Made by a program: the position numbers and the translations under genes. Below are positions 1 to 10,146 of a stretch of DNA of 43,464 nt, piece by piece. This DNA comes from Fragilaria crotonensis. Taxonomy: Eukaryota; Bacillariophyta; Fragilariophyceae; Fragilariales; Fragilariaceae. Below the pieces are notes generated by a model. That model saw only the letters and a list, made by a program, of their open reading frames with translations, made no database searches and was not told where the DNA came from. Within the stretch, counting starts at the first letter, position 1. The number at the start of each line of letters is the position of its first letter. Location: assembly GCA_022925895.1 (NCBI GenBank), contig JAKSYS010000532.1:1-43464 (forward strand), in the 5' to 3' direction.

Positions 1-706
1 GTACAAATGCACTTCAAGCCTACGGCACTCACAAATAGTTTCGTCCGCCAATAAACACGTCCGCTAATAGAAACGTTATATAATAACCGGGCCACAAGCG
101 TCTGGCCGGGATGTCCGTATATGGGCTACGCCAACATTTCGTCCGGACGTACATCCGGGGCTTGCACGACAAAAGTCTGGCTGGGATTTCCATACGTGGG
201 CCACGCCAACATTTCGTCCGTCAGACGTCTGGCGGGTATTTTGGTATATGGGCTACGCCAAGATTTCGTCCGCCGTTGTATGTGTATCGAGGACGGACGG
301 AAAATTAAATTATATATATTACCAGTCTGGGGGGCGGCCATTGGCCGCGGTTGTTGCACGACGGTAGCACCTCCGGCAATCAGTACAAATGCACTTCAAG
401 CCTACGGCACTCAGCACAAATAGTTTCGTCCGCCAATAAACACGTCCGCTAATAGAAACGTTATATAATAACCGGGCCACAAGCGTCTGGCCGGGATGTC
501 CGTATATGGGCTACGCCAACATTTCGTCCGGACGTACATCCGGGGCTTGCACGACAAAAGTCTGGCTGGGATTTCCATACGTGGGCCACGCCAACATTTC
601 GTCCGTCAGACGTCTGGCGGGTATTTTGGTATATGGGCTACGCCAAGATTTCGTCCGCCGTTGTATGTGTATCGAGGACGGACGGAAAATTAAATTATAT
701 ATATTA
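1..706. repeat. Direct duplication of a ~320 bp sequence
   Basis: Copy 1 (1-321) and copy 2 (383-706) are almost identical. The offset is 382 bp at the start and 385 bp after a 3-base indel near 32/414. Similarity stops abruptly at 322/707, and a 61 bp spacer lies between the copies. Inside each copy the phrase ATTTCGTCCG recurs several times next to GGGCTACGCCAA/GGGCCACGCCAA, so the unit itself has internal repeats. Open frames across it are repetitive in parallel with the DNA and show no protein character, so I treat it as non-coding. It may be the end of a longer tandem array that starts before the window. Confidence 0.85.
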
Positions 707-984
707 TAGTAATAGTAATAGTAGGATATGAGCTGCAAGCTGCGAGCTGCGAGCAACAAATCATATGTTCGGTATGTATGCATACGTACCTGGTACACTG
801 GTACTTGTGCCCCGGTACAAGAGTACTTGGAGTACTGGTACTCTGATACTACAACCTCGTACAGTATATATCAAGTGATCTCCCAAAAGGATTCGGACGT
901 GGCATCGCATATCAAGAACCCATGCACAAATTGTCGTGTCTGCAAGGCAACACTTTCAAGTAGCAACAACGAGTACTTCAATAC
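707..984. other. Intergenic, GTAC-rich
   Basis: No gene is supported. The stretch starts with a TAG/TAA trinucleotide run and a short AGCTGCRAGCTGCGAGC repeat. From about 780 to 862 the words GTAC, GGTAC and AGTACT recur every few bases, many of them self-complementary. It is the 3' flank of the minus-strand NADH dehydrogenase gene ending at 985. Confidence 0.5.
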
Positions 985-2407
985 TTAAAAGCGCGAAATG
1001 TCTCTACCAAAGATGTAGGACTTGAACCAATGCATTGGGATGAGGATCTTGTTGGCATAACTTGTCTGGCGCCCCCAGTACGCAAATCGCCAAAGAAACA
1101 ACGCCAGCAAGCCAGTGAATGTTGGCACCTTTGATTCCTTTCCCGGTTCGCCAACCTTGGAGCCATCATAGACCCCTTTCATGTCACCAAGAGCTGCCAT
1201 AGAACCAAGATTGAAGAATGTAAATGGCGCTTCGTCTTCCTTATGTGCACCATTGAAAATCTTGCCCAAGTATATTCCTTGTTGTCGTGCAACTTGCGCC
1301 AGTTGCGGAAGAGCAATGCCTGTTTCTGTCATTGCAGCATCACCAATAGCCCAAATTGAACCTTCGTGGCCACGAACTCGGAGATACTCATCCGTCAGAA
1401 TACGACCGTTGCGCTCATGCCGTGGCAAATCCAGTGCGTGAGTGAACCTTACCGGTGCCAAACCGGCAGACCACACCATCGTTCCAAACTCGATGGACGT
1501 CCCATCCGACAAAATGGCTCTACGGGCCGGATAACGATAGCCCTCGCCTTTAAAATCTTCAACTCCGACCACAGCCGTCCCCAATCGAATATCAATGTCG
1601 CGTTTTTTGAACAGACCCTGCGCATAGGCCTGAAGGGCCTTATCAAAGGGCCCCAGCAAGGCGGGTCCTGCCTCCACCAATGCAATGTTCACAAAGGGCA
1701 ACAAATCCTTGTACAGACGGCTCACGTCGTGCTTGAGAAAATCATGAAGCTCTGCCACAAACTCGCAGGAGGTCGGACCACCGCCAACAACGACAAAGGT
1801 CAGGAGGCGCCGACGCTCGGCATCTGACACGAGCGGGAGAGACGCCTTCTCGAAGGAATCAATCACGTTGTTGCGAATGCCCCGGGCATGGTAGAGGTGC
1901 TTGAGGAAGAAAATTCCGTCGCCTTCTTGAATAGATGGAATGCCAAACGTGTTCGTTTTGACCCCCACGGCAATTACCAGTTTGTCGTAGCCAATTTCGA
2001 ACTCTTGCTTGTCGTGAATTGACTCACAGTATATTGTTTTATGTTCCGTGTCTAACTTTGTTGCCTTTGCTTGGAAATATTCGCCCTTTGGACCCAAGAC
2101 AGTTCTGAGTGTCGTCAAAAATCAGGAGATTGCTCAATCGGTGAGGGGGAAGGGGAGGAATTCATTATGCAAATGTTAAGCGACCTTACCTTACAGGCTC
2201 TTCAATACATCGAAACTCAAGCGTTCCCACGGCCGAAGAAGGTAGAAGGGGTGTAAACAGGAAATGATTGGCGGGGGAAATCACTGTGAGAGGAACATCC
2301 TTGTTGACTGTCAGAGCTATATTAAAGCCACCCCATCCACTGCCAAGGACTACAACTCTGTCTCCGCTGCGTGCCGCTGGAGTCTTTCGTATCAAAGTTC
2401 GAAGCAT
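985..2407 (-). CDS. Type II (alternative, rotenone-insensitive) NADH dehydrogenase, two exons
   Basis: Exon 1 is 2407-2190 and exon 2 is 2104-985; the 85 bp intron (2105-2189) has a GTAAGG donor and a CTCAG acceptor. Joining them continues the frame as EEPVR|TVLGPK and gives about 445 residues, normal for the family. NDH-2 oxidises NAD(P)H with FAD and passes electrons to quinone without pumping protons. The first dinucleotide fold is [10 protein letters not shown] (residues 18-27), the second is GGGPTS (about 180-185). IGDAA (about 326-330) and AQVARQQG (about 342-349) are the conserved FAD/quinone-side motifs. No EF-hand insert is seen. The short basic N-terminus ([16 protein letters not shown]) suits a mitochondrial presequence, but location is inferred. 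The start is the first ATG before the FAD fold. Confidence 0.93.
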
Positions 2408-3031
2408 GGTTAAAAGTTATTGCTGAACTTGAGTGAACTGAAATGAAAGGCGCTCTGTATGGTGAGAATGATGTATTGTCAAATCAAAGACCTCACCGTA
2501 GATACGCAATTTAGTCGCTTCCCGATCAATTTTGAACACAAGCACATGAGAAATACGATGACATCACGAATCCTCGAAGTTCTCACACGCGGGGGGGATG
2601 ACGGATCCAGATTTGAACGTGGCATTCGACTTACCTGGTAGTACGCACGCAGTACGCATCGACCTCAGATCACTTCATATTGAGTAATCCAGGTCCTAAA
2701 TAATGGTAACGTATGAATAACCGATACTGTAATCTACATAATGTACTTGGAGTATGTATGTTAATGTATCATTACAACACTCACAGCATCCAAGAGCAAG
2801 CTAAGTCACGATCCAACTCGGCTAGCATAAGCCTGGGAGAAACATGTATGCTCGTCAAGGATTCACGAGGCGACGAGCAACGAGGAACGTATATATCGTT
2901 CACAAATCAAAGAGAAACATGGCCCGACTCTTAACACAGCTTGAAAAAACTGAACACGCTGATGATCTCAAAGGCAATAGCATCTCTCACATTATCGTGT
3001 ATCAGTAAACAAATAAGAAGCCGTTTCAACC
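2408..3031. other. Intergenic spacer upstream of NDH-2
   Basis: This is the presumed promoter of the NDH-2 gene and the 3' flank of the chitin synthase gene. I see no recognisable gene, TATA element or tandem array. Short open frames lack protein character. Confidence 0.4.
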
Positions 3032-5694
3032 TTAGACTGCGACCTGGTCAGGACCGTAATCGTCATCATACAAATCATCAAACGTCTGGATTTCGTCGTC
3101 GCCGTCAAAGCTCCCGAAAGTTATGGGGTGAACCGGCTTCGTGGGACTGGGAGAGTCATCCAAATCCACAGGGCCGCCACTCTTCACCGCAGTTGGAGTG
3201 GTGGCCTTGGCCTTCACCGCAGTTGGAGTGGTGGCCTTGGCCTGTGATACGCGTTGCTTCTTAATTGCTGCAGATTCTGACGAACTGTTCGTTGATCCAG
3301 TTCGGTACCCCTCCTCCCAAGAGTGTGTTCTTGCGTACACCTGGCCCCCACCCATTGCCTGCATCTTCTTGTTATGGTCCTGTCCCAACACAGGAGGCTC
3401 GGAACGGCGAACGGGTCGAGATCTCTCCTCGCTGACAGATGTCATAACCGGAGGTATTGGTCTTTCTTGCGCTGGCTTCGGTGGTCTAGGCTTCTGAGGA
3501 GGAACAGACGCTTTGGCAGTAGCGGCCTTGCCCTTCTTTCCGGCGGCAACTTGACGCGTCGTTCCCCAAGAAAAATCGTCCATATGCCAGAACGAGTAAA
3601 CCGGCAGGATGAAGTAGAAAACAGGAACACCCAGGATAAGATAAATCAAGAACCAGAGAAGATAATCAAAGCGAGACCGCGCCAAGAAGATGAGCATTTG
3701 CGCTCCAAAGAGGACACCGTACAAAGCTATAGTAACAGTCGACATGCCGGCAGCATCCACGATGGCAGTGTAGGTGTAAGCTGCTCCGTAGATGATCGAC
3801 GCAGGCAGAATCAGCGTGCAAATCGTGTCAACAATGATGATGGTATTCATAGAAATGCAGCAGAAACCACACATGGTGTTTACTTTCATGAGTTCCCACA
3901 TGTTGTGAAAGGTCGAGTTGATCCATCGACGACGTTGACTCAAGAGAACCTTGAATTGGTCTGGCACAATTGTCCAACAGGAGGCAATTGGAACAAACGA
4001 GAGGCTCATATCAGGGAAAAGCTTGAGAAGCAGCGTGGTGAGCATGCGGTCTTCACCCAGGTGGAAAAGGTTCTTTTCGTGCAAGCTGTGAATGTCGTTT
4101 CTCGCGTAGTTTTGGAAAATGGGGTCGGCGGAAATCAAAGCACGGCCATCCTCAGAAGTCATTCGATACATCGTAAAGCATCCAGGCAAACACGTGACAC
4201 AGCCGAAGACGCTTTCGAAACTCTTCTTGAGATGGTGACTAGCAAAGTATCTGCAAAAGAACACATTAGTGATTCTGTGCATGGGAAACACGGATGTTCA
4301 CCCTCGGCAACTTACTCGTATACTTGAATCATGGTCACCCAACTGGAAGTCTTGTTATCCACCTTGGTTTCTCCACAACAGGCAAGAACACCAGGTTTCC
4401 GGTGCATTTTGTATACCATGTGGCAAATCGACGGAACGGAGATTCTTGTGTCGGCATCAATTGCCAGCATGTACTCAATATCCTTGACTGGCACTCCAAG
4501 ACCATCAAATGCTTCAATCAAAGCCTTGTCTAAATCGGATCGCTTGCGATCGTGGTGGACTCGATTGAAAAGACCTAATGCAATGAGCTGGGAGTCGCGC
4601 TTTCCACGGTTGCCGGGTTTGGAAGATTCCTTCTCCGCTGGAGTTCCACGCTTTACAACAACGACGTACTTCAAGAGTTTGCCGTCGCGCTCGTGAATGC
4701 CGGAGTAGACACTGGCACGATTTTCAACCACCTCCCCAATACTCTTGTAGGCGTACGCTTGATCGCGCTTGCTATCGAGCGAAAATCCGAGCAACCTGGC
4801 CAGGGTAGCAGGCGTGTTGAAATACTCGCCTCGACCAGTAATGATTCCATCAGCCACAACCAACAAAACCTTGTGATCTGAAGGGTAGTTTGATTCCAGA
4901 ATGGAATTGATAGTCTTTCCAAGTTCCTTGTCACCTTCGTTGTAGCATGGGACCATTACCATGACGGGGCTTTTGAATTCGCCTGGCTCCCAAGGTCTGT
5001 CAGTCGCAACACGGAAGATAAGCGATTGCACTCCGAGGTACAAGGAACAGATACACTGAAGAGCCAAGAGCGCTGCAACAGTGAAGATAAGGCCGAACGA
5101 TGCATACTTCATGACATCGCAGGTCTCGTCAATAATGGCCTCGTACCAACCATAGTTAGCGAGTGGGTTGTCTTTTACGCGACAAAAGTAGAGAGGAATC
5201 GCTCCGAAGAAGAAAAGAAAGACAATGTTTGAGAAAAGAAAGATCTCGAAGATAGCAATCTTCTCACGCCATGCCTGTTTCGCGGCCTTGTCGGGCCTGC
5301 AGATCAAGCAATCGGGGATCAAACAAGTGACGGCAAGAGTGAAACATTTCCAGTACTTCCCCGATCCAGCATCCTCGTTTTTCGGTTCAGGCAGGTCAGG
5401 GTTGTGACGCTTCTTCATGGGGGCTTTTGGCTTAACGACCTTTTGTTTGACAGATTTCGTATTTCGGCTAAAGGAGACAGTTCGTCTTGACTTGGGCCTA
5501 CTGGCACGTATAGGCAAATGAGGTGTGGCATTCGCGACGGGGTAGCCGTCGGAATTCACTTCAATGCCGTCATTCACTTCGATACCGTCATCACACGAAG
5601 CAGAAGCATATGTTGCTCCCATGCCATAAGAAGCTATCGATGGAGACTCATCGCTCATGAGGCGGGGACGACCGCGATTGTTGGCTTGAGCCAT
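3032..5694 (-). CDS. Chitin synthase (GT2 family), two exons
   Basis: Exon 1 is 5694-4316 and exon 2 is 4250-3032. The 65 bp intron (4251-4315; GTAAGT donor, TTTTGCAG acceptor) joins the frames as QVYE|YFASHH, giving about 865 residues. The product is a plasma-membrane or Golgi processive glycosyltransferase that makes beta-1,4-GlcNAc chains from UDP-GlcNAc. Visible motifs: VPCYNEG (248-254), the metal-binding DAD (413-415), CCGET (439-443), LGEDR (about 524-528, ED catalytic region), QRRRW (about 565-569, product binding) and WGTTR (about 688-692). Two hydrophobic spans (about 146-170 and 197-222) precede the catalytic domain and about three follow QRRRW (about 585-680). The remaining C-terminal tail is Lys/Pro/Ser-rich with two KAKATTPTAV copies encoded by a perfect 30 bp tandem repeat (3182-3241). 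The N-terminal region is basic with a DGIEVN duplication. Confidence 0.95.
3182..3241 (-). repeat. 30 bp perfect tandem repeat inside the chitin synthase tail
   Basis: Two exact copies, 3182-3211 and 3212-3241, each a whole number of codons, duplicate a ten-residue Lys/Ala/Thr/Pro segment in the cytosolic tail. Copy number could vary between alleles without breaking the frame. Confidence 0.9.
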
Positions 5695-7365
5695 GCTGCT
5701 GTTGTTACCGCTGTTGCGAAGTTTGGGTACCGGTGATTTTGTCCTTGTTTTTGTTATGAGGAATGGGGAACAAGCAATGCTACCCCAGGAATTGTTAAAA
5801 TGTAAAATATGCTGAGGCCTGGTTCGGGAAGCACCCTTCAGGGCTTTAGTATATTAGGGAATGAATAAGTATATTAGCGACTCCTATCCACGTCTATACG
5901 CCATTACGTTTGTTATGTATGACTAAAAAATCCATGGATTTTCCTTCACTCATCAGTTGAATATGCAATATAAATATTTATTTCTTCTTCACTCGCCTGC
6001 CCCAATCCCCCACAAGACAGCATTTCCCCTCGAGACGTGAGACGCGAGACGTGATCCGGTTCTGTGACTCGACGACCCCCCCCCCCTCACCCTACTATCG
6101 GCAAGTGGAGTTTTGGAGTACCAGGTACATACGTGGAAAATGATGCTTCTAAATAAAAACAGATTAATACCCCAGTATGTATGTACCTGTGGAGGCTTGA
6201 AAATAGTTGATCAGTTCAGTCCTGTCAAGAAACTTCTTCGTTCAACTGCCATGTATCATGTGTGATGCGACTAAAATCAATCCCTCTAATTGTTCATACC
6301 CGCCATAAATTGGATCGTGGTTAGGCGACAGGCGACATATACATACTGTACTTGAACACTCTACTAGGTACTACTCTCACGTCTTTAGTCTATGAATATA
6401 GTCTATAGTCTATACTCGGTTGCGGACTATGAATCTATGACACTTGGTCGTACTCCACTCAATTGCATCGACGCAATGAATATTTACTCCTACTCCAAGT
6501 ACCAAACATTTTTCGCCGAAGAGGCGGGAGACCGGCTCAGCGCTCAGGCAAGAATGGATGCTGGGTCGTGGATCAGTGCTCAGTGCCGGTGGCAGCGTTG
6601 CACCTTCCAAAGCAGCTTGGGAGCACCAATAACAACGACTACCGGCAGTTCAGGAGTCATCGTCAAAAAAAAGTATCAGCAGCAGCTGCTACAACGTTGA
6701 ATGCCCAATCAATCCATCATCATCTCTTTTATATTGTAGCATTACTCTGTACGTAGTACACCATTTGTCCAACAGCAGCCAATGCCAGTTCGGGATCAAA
6801 AAGCCTCTACTTGCTGTTGGTCGTAGAAATGCAGACTTTACTGCGCTGCCATGATGTCTGTTGCATCGTCCGATTGTGAATTATCGCCGACCATGCGAGC
6901 GAAGAGTAATGCGGAGCTCGTCTATTTCTGTTTTACTAGAACTTGTCGGACGACAAACAGAATTGTACTCCAGTACTGCGGGTCACCGAGTGCGAGACCA
7001 CCGAGTGTTCCATGTCGAATACTCAGTCTTGAATCGGCATACGCAAGAGTTGGGACTAAAGACTAAAGTGATGAACTTGAACTTCACAACATCTCATTCG
7101 TGAATTCAGAACGAATAAAGGTAGAGATGGTGTCCGAGGTTATGCCGCAAGGGATTTTTATCAACACGAGCCACATAGCAGGATATCTGCAAGATTGTAC
7201 TGTGCTTCTGGGCACAGGGACTGTCGTGAGTCAAATGTTACAGGGTGAAAAATGAAAAATGACACGAGACAATGTCAAAAGTCGAATTGCTTGACCTGGG
7301 CATAGATCATAGATCTCTACACTCATAGTACGCATTATTATCAGCTCTTGTGTTTCAAGTCAATC
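5695..7365. other. 1.7 kb divergent intergenic region
   Basis: This region lies between the chitin synthase start (minus, 5694) and the next gene (plus, 7366), so it should contain both promoters. It holds an 11-C homopolymer (6076-6086), short direct repeats such as TATAGTCTATAGTCTATA near 6396-6415, and CGAGACGTGAGACGCGAGACGTGA near 6031-6054. The longest open frames (for example 6392-6700) have composition like their surroundings and match nothing I know. No RNA gene is seen. Confidence 0.45.
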
Positions 7366-8103
7366 ATGAATAAAACACGTCTACTTCGTTTGCTGCTTGT
7401 GCTTGTCATGAGCCCTGCATTAACGCTGCGCTCGCCTGCTGCTCCGCATCGTCGAAAAGTCCTGTCTCTTGGTTCATTCTTTCTCTCAAGTTGTTTCTTG
7501 AAACCAAATCCAAGTCAAGCAGCTTGTCTTCAAGGCGACACCTCACCCGATTGCATTGGAGTTTATAAAGTTCCCTTGGACGATGCCATCTTGCCGTACA
7601 TTCAGACTCCAGAAAAGCTCGCCGAATACGCCCCTGGCGTGCGATGGGTGCCACCGATGCAATATCCGAAGACATACCAAACAGCTGTGGCAGAATTGGT
7701 ACCCTTGAAGGATCGAATTGTCGCCTTGAATGACCTGGTTCTGAAAGGTAATCTGACGCAGGTTGGAGTGGAACTTCTGGACATTTTGCCCCGGGTGGTC
7801 GCATCCGGTCGCGTTGTTGTAACCAGTCTCGCAACAGCAGCAGCAAAGCCTCTCGCCGAACGACAACGTGAGGGATCCATGAGTGATTTGGGACTGAGAT
7901 GTCTTCGGGTCGAAGATGCCCTGACGGAAGTCTCGGCTAAATTGTATTCCGTGGATGTCATGATAGGACAAACTCTGCGGGGCGACATGGGTTCTTTGAC
8001 CGCAGGACAGATACAGATTCTGAACGAACTGCGAGAAGCCGACATTTTGTTTGATGAACTGCTGCAAGCCATTCCTAGCGATTTCAAGGCAAGCCCGGAG
8101 TAG
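7366..8103 (+). CDS. Predicted plastid/thylakoid-lumen or secreted protein, family not identified
   Basis: Single exon, about 245 residues from the ATG at 7366; the open frame reaches back to a TTG at 7348 that is unlikely to be the start. The N-terminus looks two-part. A hydrophobic signal-peptide-like span (LLRLLLVLVMSPALTL) comes first. It is followed by HRRKVLSLGSFFLSSCF and a small-residue site (SQAA) before CLQGD, which resembles a twin-arginine lumen-targeting signal. The mature part of about 190 residues is predicted mainly alpha-helical and starts with two Cys nine residues apart (CLQGDTSPDC). Such an order suits small extrinsic proteins of the diatom thylakoid lumen such as the PsbQ/Psb31 helical-bundle type, but I cannot assign it to one. 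A clear diatom ASAFAP-type plastid motif is absent, so a secretory destination remains possible. Confidence 0.75.
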   Translation: MNKTRLLRLLLVLVMSPALTLRSPAAPHRRKVLSLGSFFLSSCFLKPNPSQAACLQGDTSPDCIGVYKVPLDDAILPYIQTPEKLAEYAPGVRWVPPMQYPKTYQTAVAELVPLKDRIVALNDLVLKGNLTQVGVELLDILPRVVASGRVVVTSLATAAAKPLAERQREGSMSDLGLRCLRVEDALTEVSAKLYSVDVMIGQTLRGDMGSLTAGQIQILNELREADILFDELLQAIPSDFKASPE

Positions 8104-8478
8104 TGCTCAATCTAGACTCCTCAGAGGAAACAAAGATCCATGGCGAGTTTGAAATCGTCATTGGACCGCCTATGGTTGCAACTTTCCTCGGCGCATGTAC
8201 TAACCTTAGATATCTGCTCCGAAAGTTTGCATGTCAGACATTATGGGCCACATCTTGGAGTCCTTATCACATCAACAAGGAGGTTGTCTATCTTTTCTTG
8301 TACCAAATGCAGACTCCGTTTGATCCGCCAACCGATATCATTGACGCAATTCGACAAATAAGTAGGCTCACTAATACCGATCCATCATAAGTTTGGTTCA
8401 GTCAACCGAAGTAGTACGACTGACGAAACTTACCACATGCACACCCGTTTGCACAAGCACCATCCAAAATGCTTCACT
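8104..8478. other. Convergent intergenic spacer
   Basis: 375 bp between a plus-strand stop and a minus-strand stop, probably holding both 3' ends. A 95-codon frame overlaps it but has no ATG at its start and no protein character. Confidence 0.4.
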
Positions 8479-10146
8479 TTAATGCATGATTATAAAAGTA
8501 ATGAGGTCAAGTCTACATAGTTCGTTTCGCTGCGCTCCCAAAGTCCTACTGGACGTTCTGCTTCTCATCAACGCTCTCTCGTCCACGTCAGGGACAACCT
8601 TCTTAACTGTGGCACTCGCAACCAACTTGTCCAAAAGGTCCGAAGGGTCGGCGCTTTCTTCTGAGTCACCTGCGTCGACATTCTCGTCAACCTTCTCGTC
8701 GACATTCTCGTCGACCTGAGCCTCGGTGTCGTTGGACTGATCAACCGAGTCGTCGACGCCGTCATCATCGGCTGAGTCAAAGCTTTGTGTATCCGCCAAG
8801 TATTCGACCCGGTCTGGATTTTCGCGCAAGTTGAAGCTTTCCACTGCTGCAGCATCGTCGTTTCCATTGAGCGGTGGGGGCGTGTACGGTACAACTGAAT
8901 CGTCATCTATTGACAGATCGCCAGTCTTGATTGGCGCCAACGGGTCTGGTCTCAGTGCCAGTTCATCTTTGTTTGCCAACGATCCCGGAATGTCTGCGCC
9001 CTCATCTCCCAGCTGACCTTCCTCAAGAGTACGCTTCCACGCTTGCGCAGTCGCATCGTGAAAAACCATATCGCGTTCCTCCGCGATTTTGCGCTGTCGT
9101 TTCCTTACAAACATGGCAATCAGAGCAACCAGGAGAACACTCCCAACGCATAGGAAAGCAATTCCAATTCCCGAGAGTCCCGCCTTTTCAGTGTTGGCAT
9201 CCGCTGTGCGTACACCGTCTGTTGCAAACCCATTGGATGCGTCTGTTCTCGTTCCAATGAATGACACTTTTTTAATATTTCCCGATACATAAACATCATC
9301 CTGCATTCCCTGACGAACCACTTTCAGTAGTCCCCTCAGGATGCCATCTTGAACAGTGGCATCCGCTGACGAGTTGACTGTGGCTGTAATGTACCCCTTG
9401 ATTGGGACGCATGTACTACCAGAACTGGCAGATGATTCCACCGGTACGATACAATCACCTGCAACGAAGAAATGAGTACAGTATTAGCGCCTACGCAATG
9501 TCAAGCAAAAATTGTCCGATCGGAGCCAAAAGTGTGGGCACGTACTGTGTTCGGGGTCAGGAATGTCCTGAGGATCTGAAGAAATCGCCACCAGAGCATC
9601 CTTTTCAGATGTTGTTAGCAAGTCTACCGTCTGAAGCTTTCGAAAATTACCAGATTCAGTCACAGTAAAGGCTCCGCACTCCAACAAACCAGTCAGTGAT
9701 GCAGCATGCTGTAACTGTGATCCTTCCAAGGCTGCAAGCGTAATGTTAAGGTCAGCGCCAATCTTGAAACGGAGCTCAAAGTCGTAGGAAACTGAAATAT
9801 TATTAGTGGCAGGAACATCGTTGCTGGCAGTGGGGCACTCGTAGTAAGTCAAATTACATGGCACCAACTCTTCGTAAGGAATAGTGGTGAATGGATCATT
9901 CGATATCTCGACCTGGCAAGGACTAATATACAGTGTGGAGAACACGTTACTTTCCTCAAGCACTCGATCTGCGTCGGCTGCAAGCGGCTCAAGGATTCCT
10001 CTCCGGCGAAGGAGTCCCTCGTTGTTATGGCTGACCATAACTCTGATCAGATCGCCAAATGGTTTGACCACAGTATATTGACGGGTCAAGCGATTTGTGA
10101 ATCTCACCAGAAGAAGGACGAGAAACGAGAGAAGGTACTCAATCAC
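8479..10146 (-). CDS. Single-pass type I membrane protein with acidic cytosolic tail, unknown function; 5' end unresolved
   Basis: Two exons are clear: 10146-9546 and 9458-8479. The 87 bp intron (9459-9545; GTACGT donor, TTGCAG acceptor) joins the frame as DPEHS|DCIVPVES. The N-terminal half contains several Cys and Asn-X-Ser/Thr sites, suggesting an extracellular or lumenal domain. A transmembrane helix (GIGIAFLCVGSVLLVALIAM, near 9160-9100) is followed by basic RKRQRK, the expected stop-transfer. The remaining roughly 200 residues are strongly acidic, with repeats of DENVDEKVDENVD. 10146 is only the upstream limit of the conceptual frame (a GTG). The frame stays open to about 10185 without an ATG, and its first residues (IEYLLSFLVLLLV) are hydrophobic. 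A short first exon is likely. One candidate is the signal-peptide-like frame near 10475-10390, but no convincing splice pair was found. Confidence 0.75.

Noticed and set aside
3323-4327. 334-codon plus-strand frame
   Set aside because: It is antisense to the second exon of chitin synthase.
6392-6756. Two overlapping ~100-codon plus-strand genes
   Set aside because: Overlapping in different frames, no conserved motif, composition like the surrounding intergenic DNA.
8103-8390. 95-codon plus-strand gene after the lumen-like protein
   Set aside because: It begins with GTG overlapping the previous stop, has no ATG-supported start or motif, and sits where 3' UTRs are expected.
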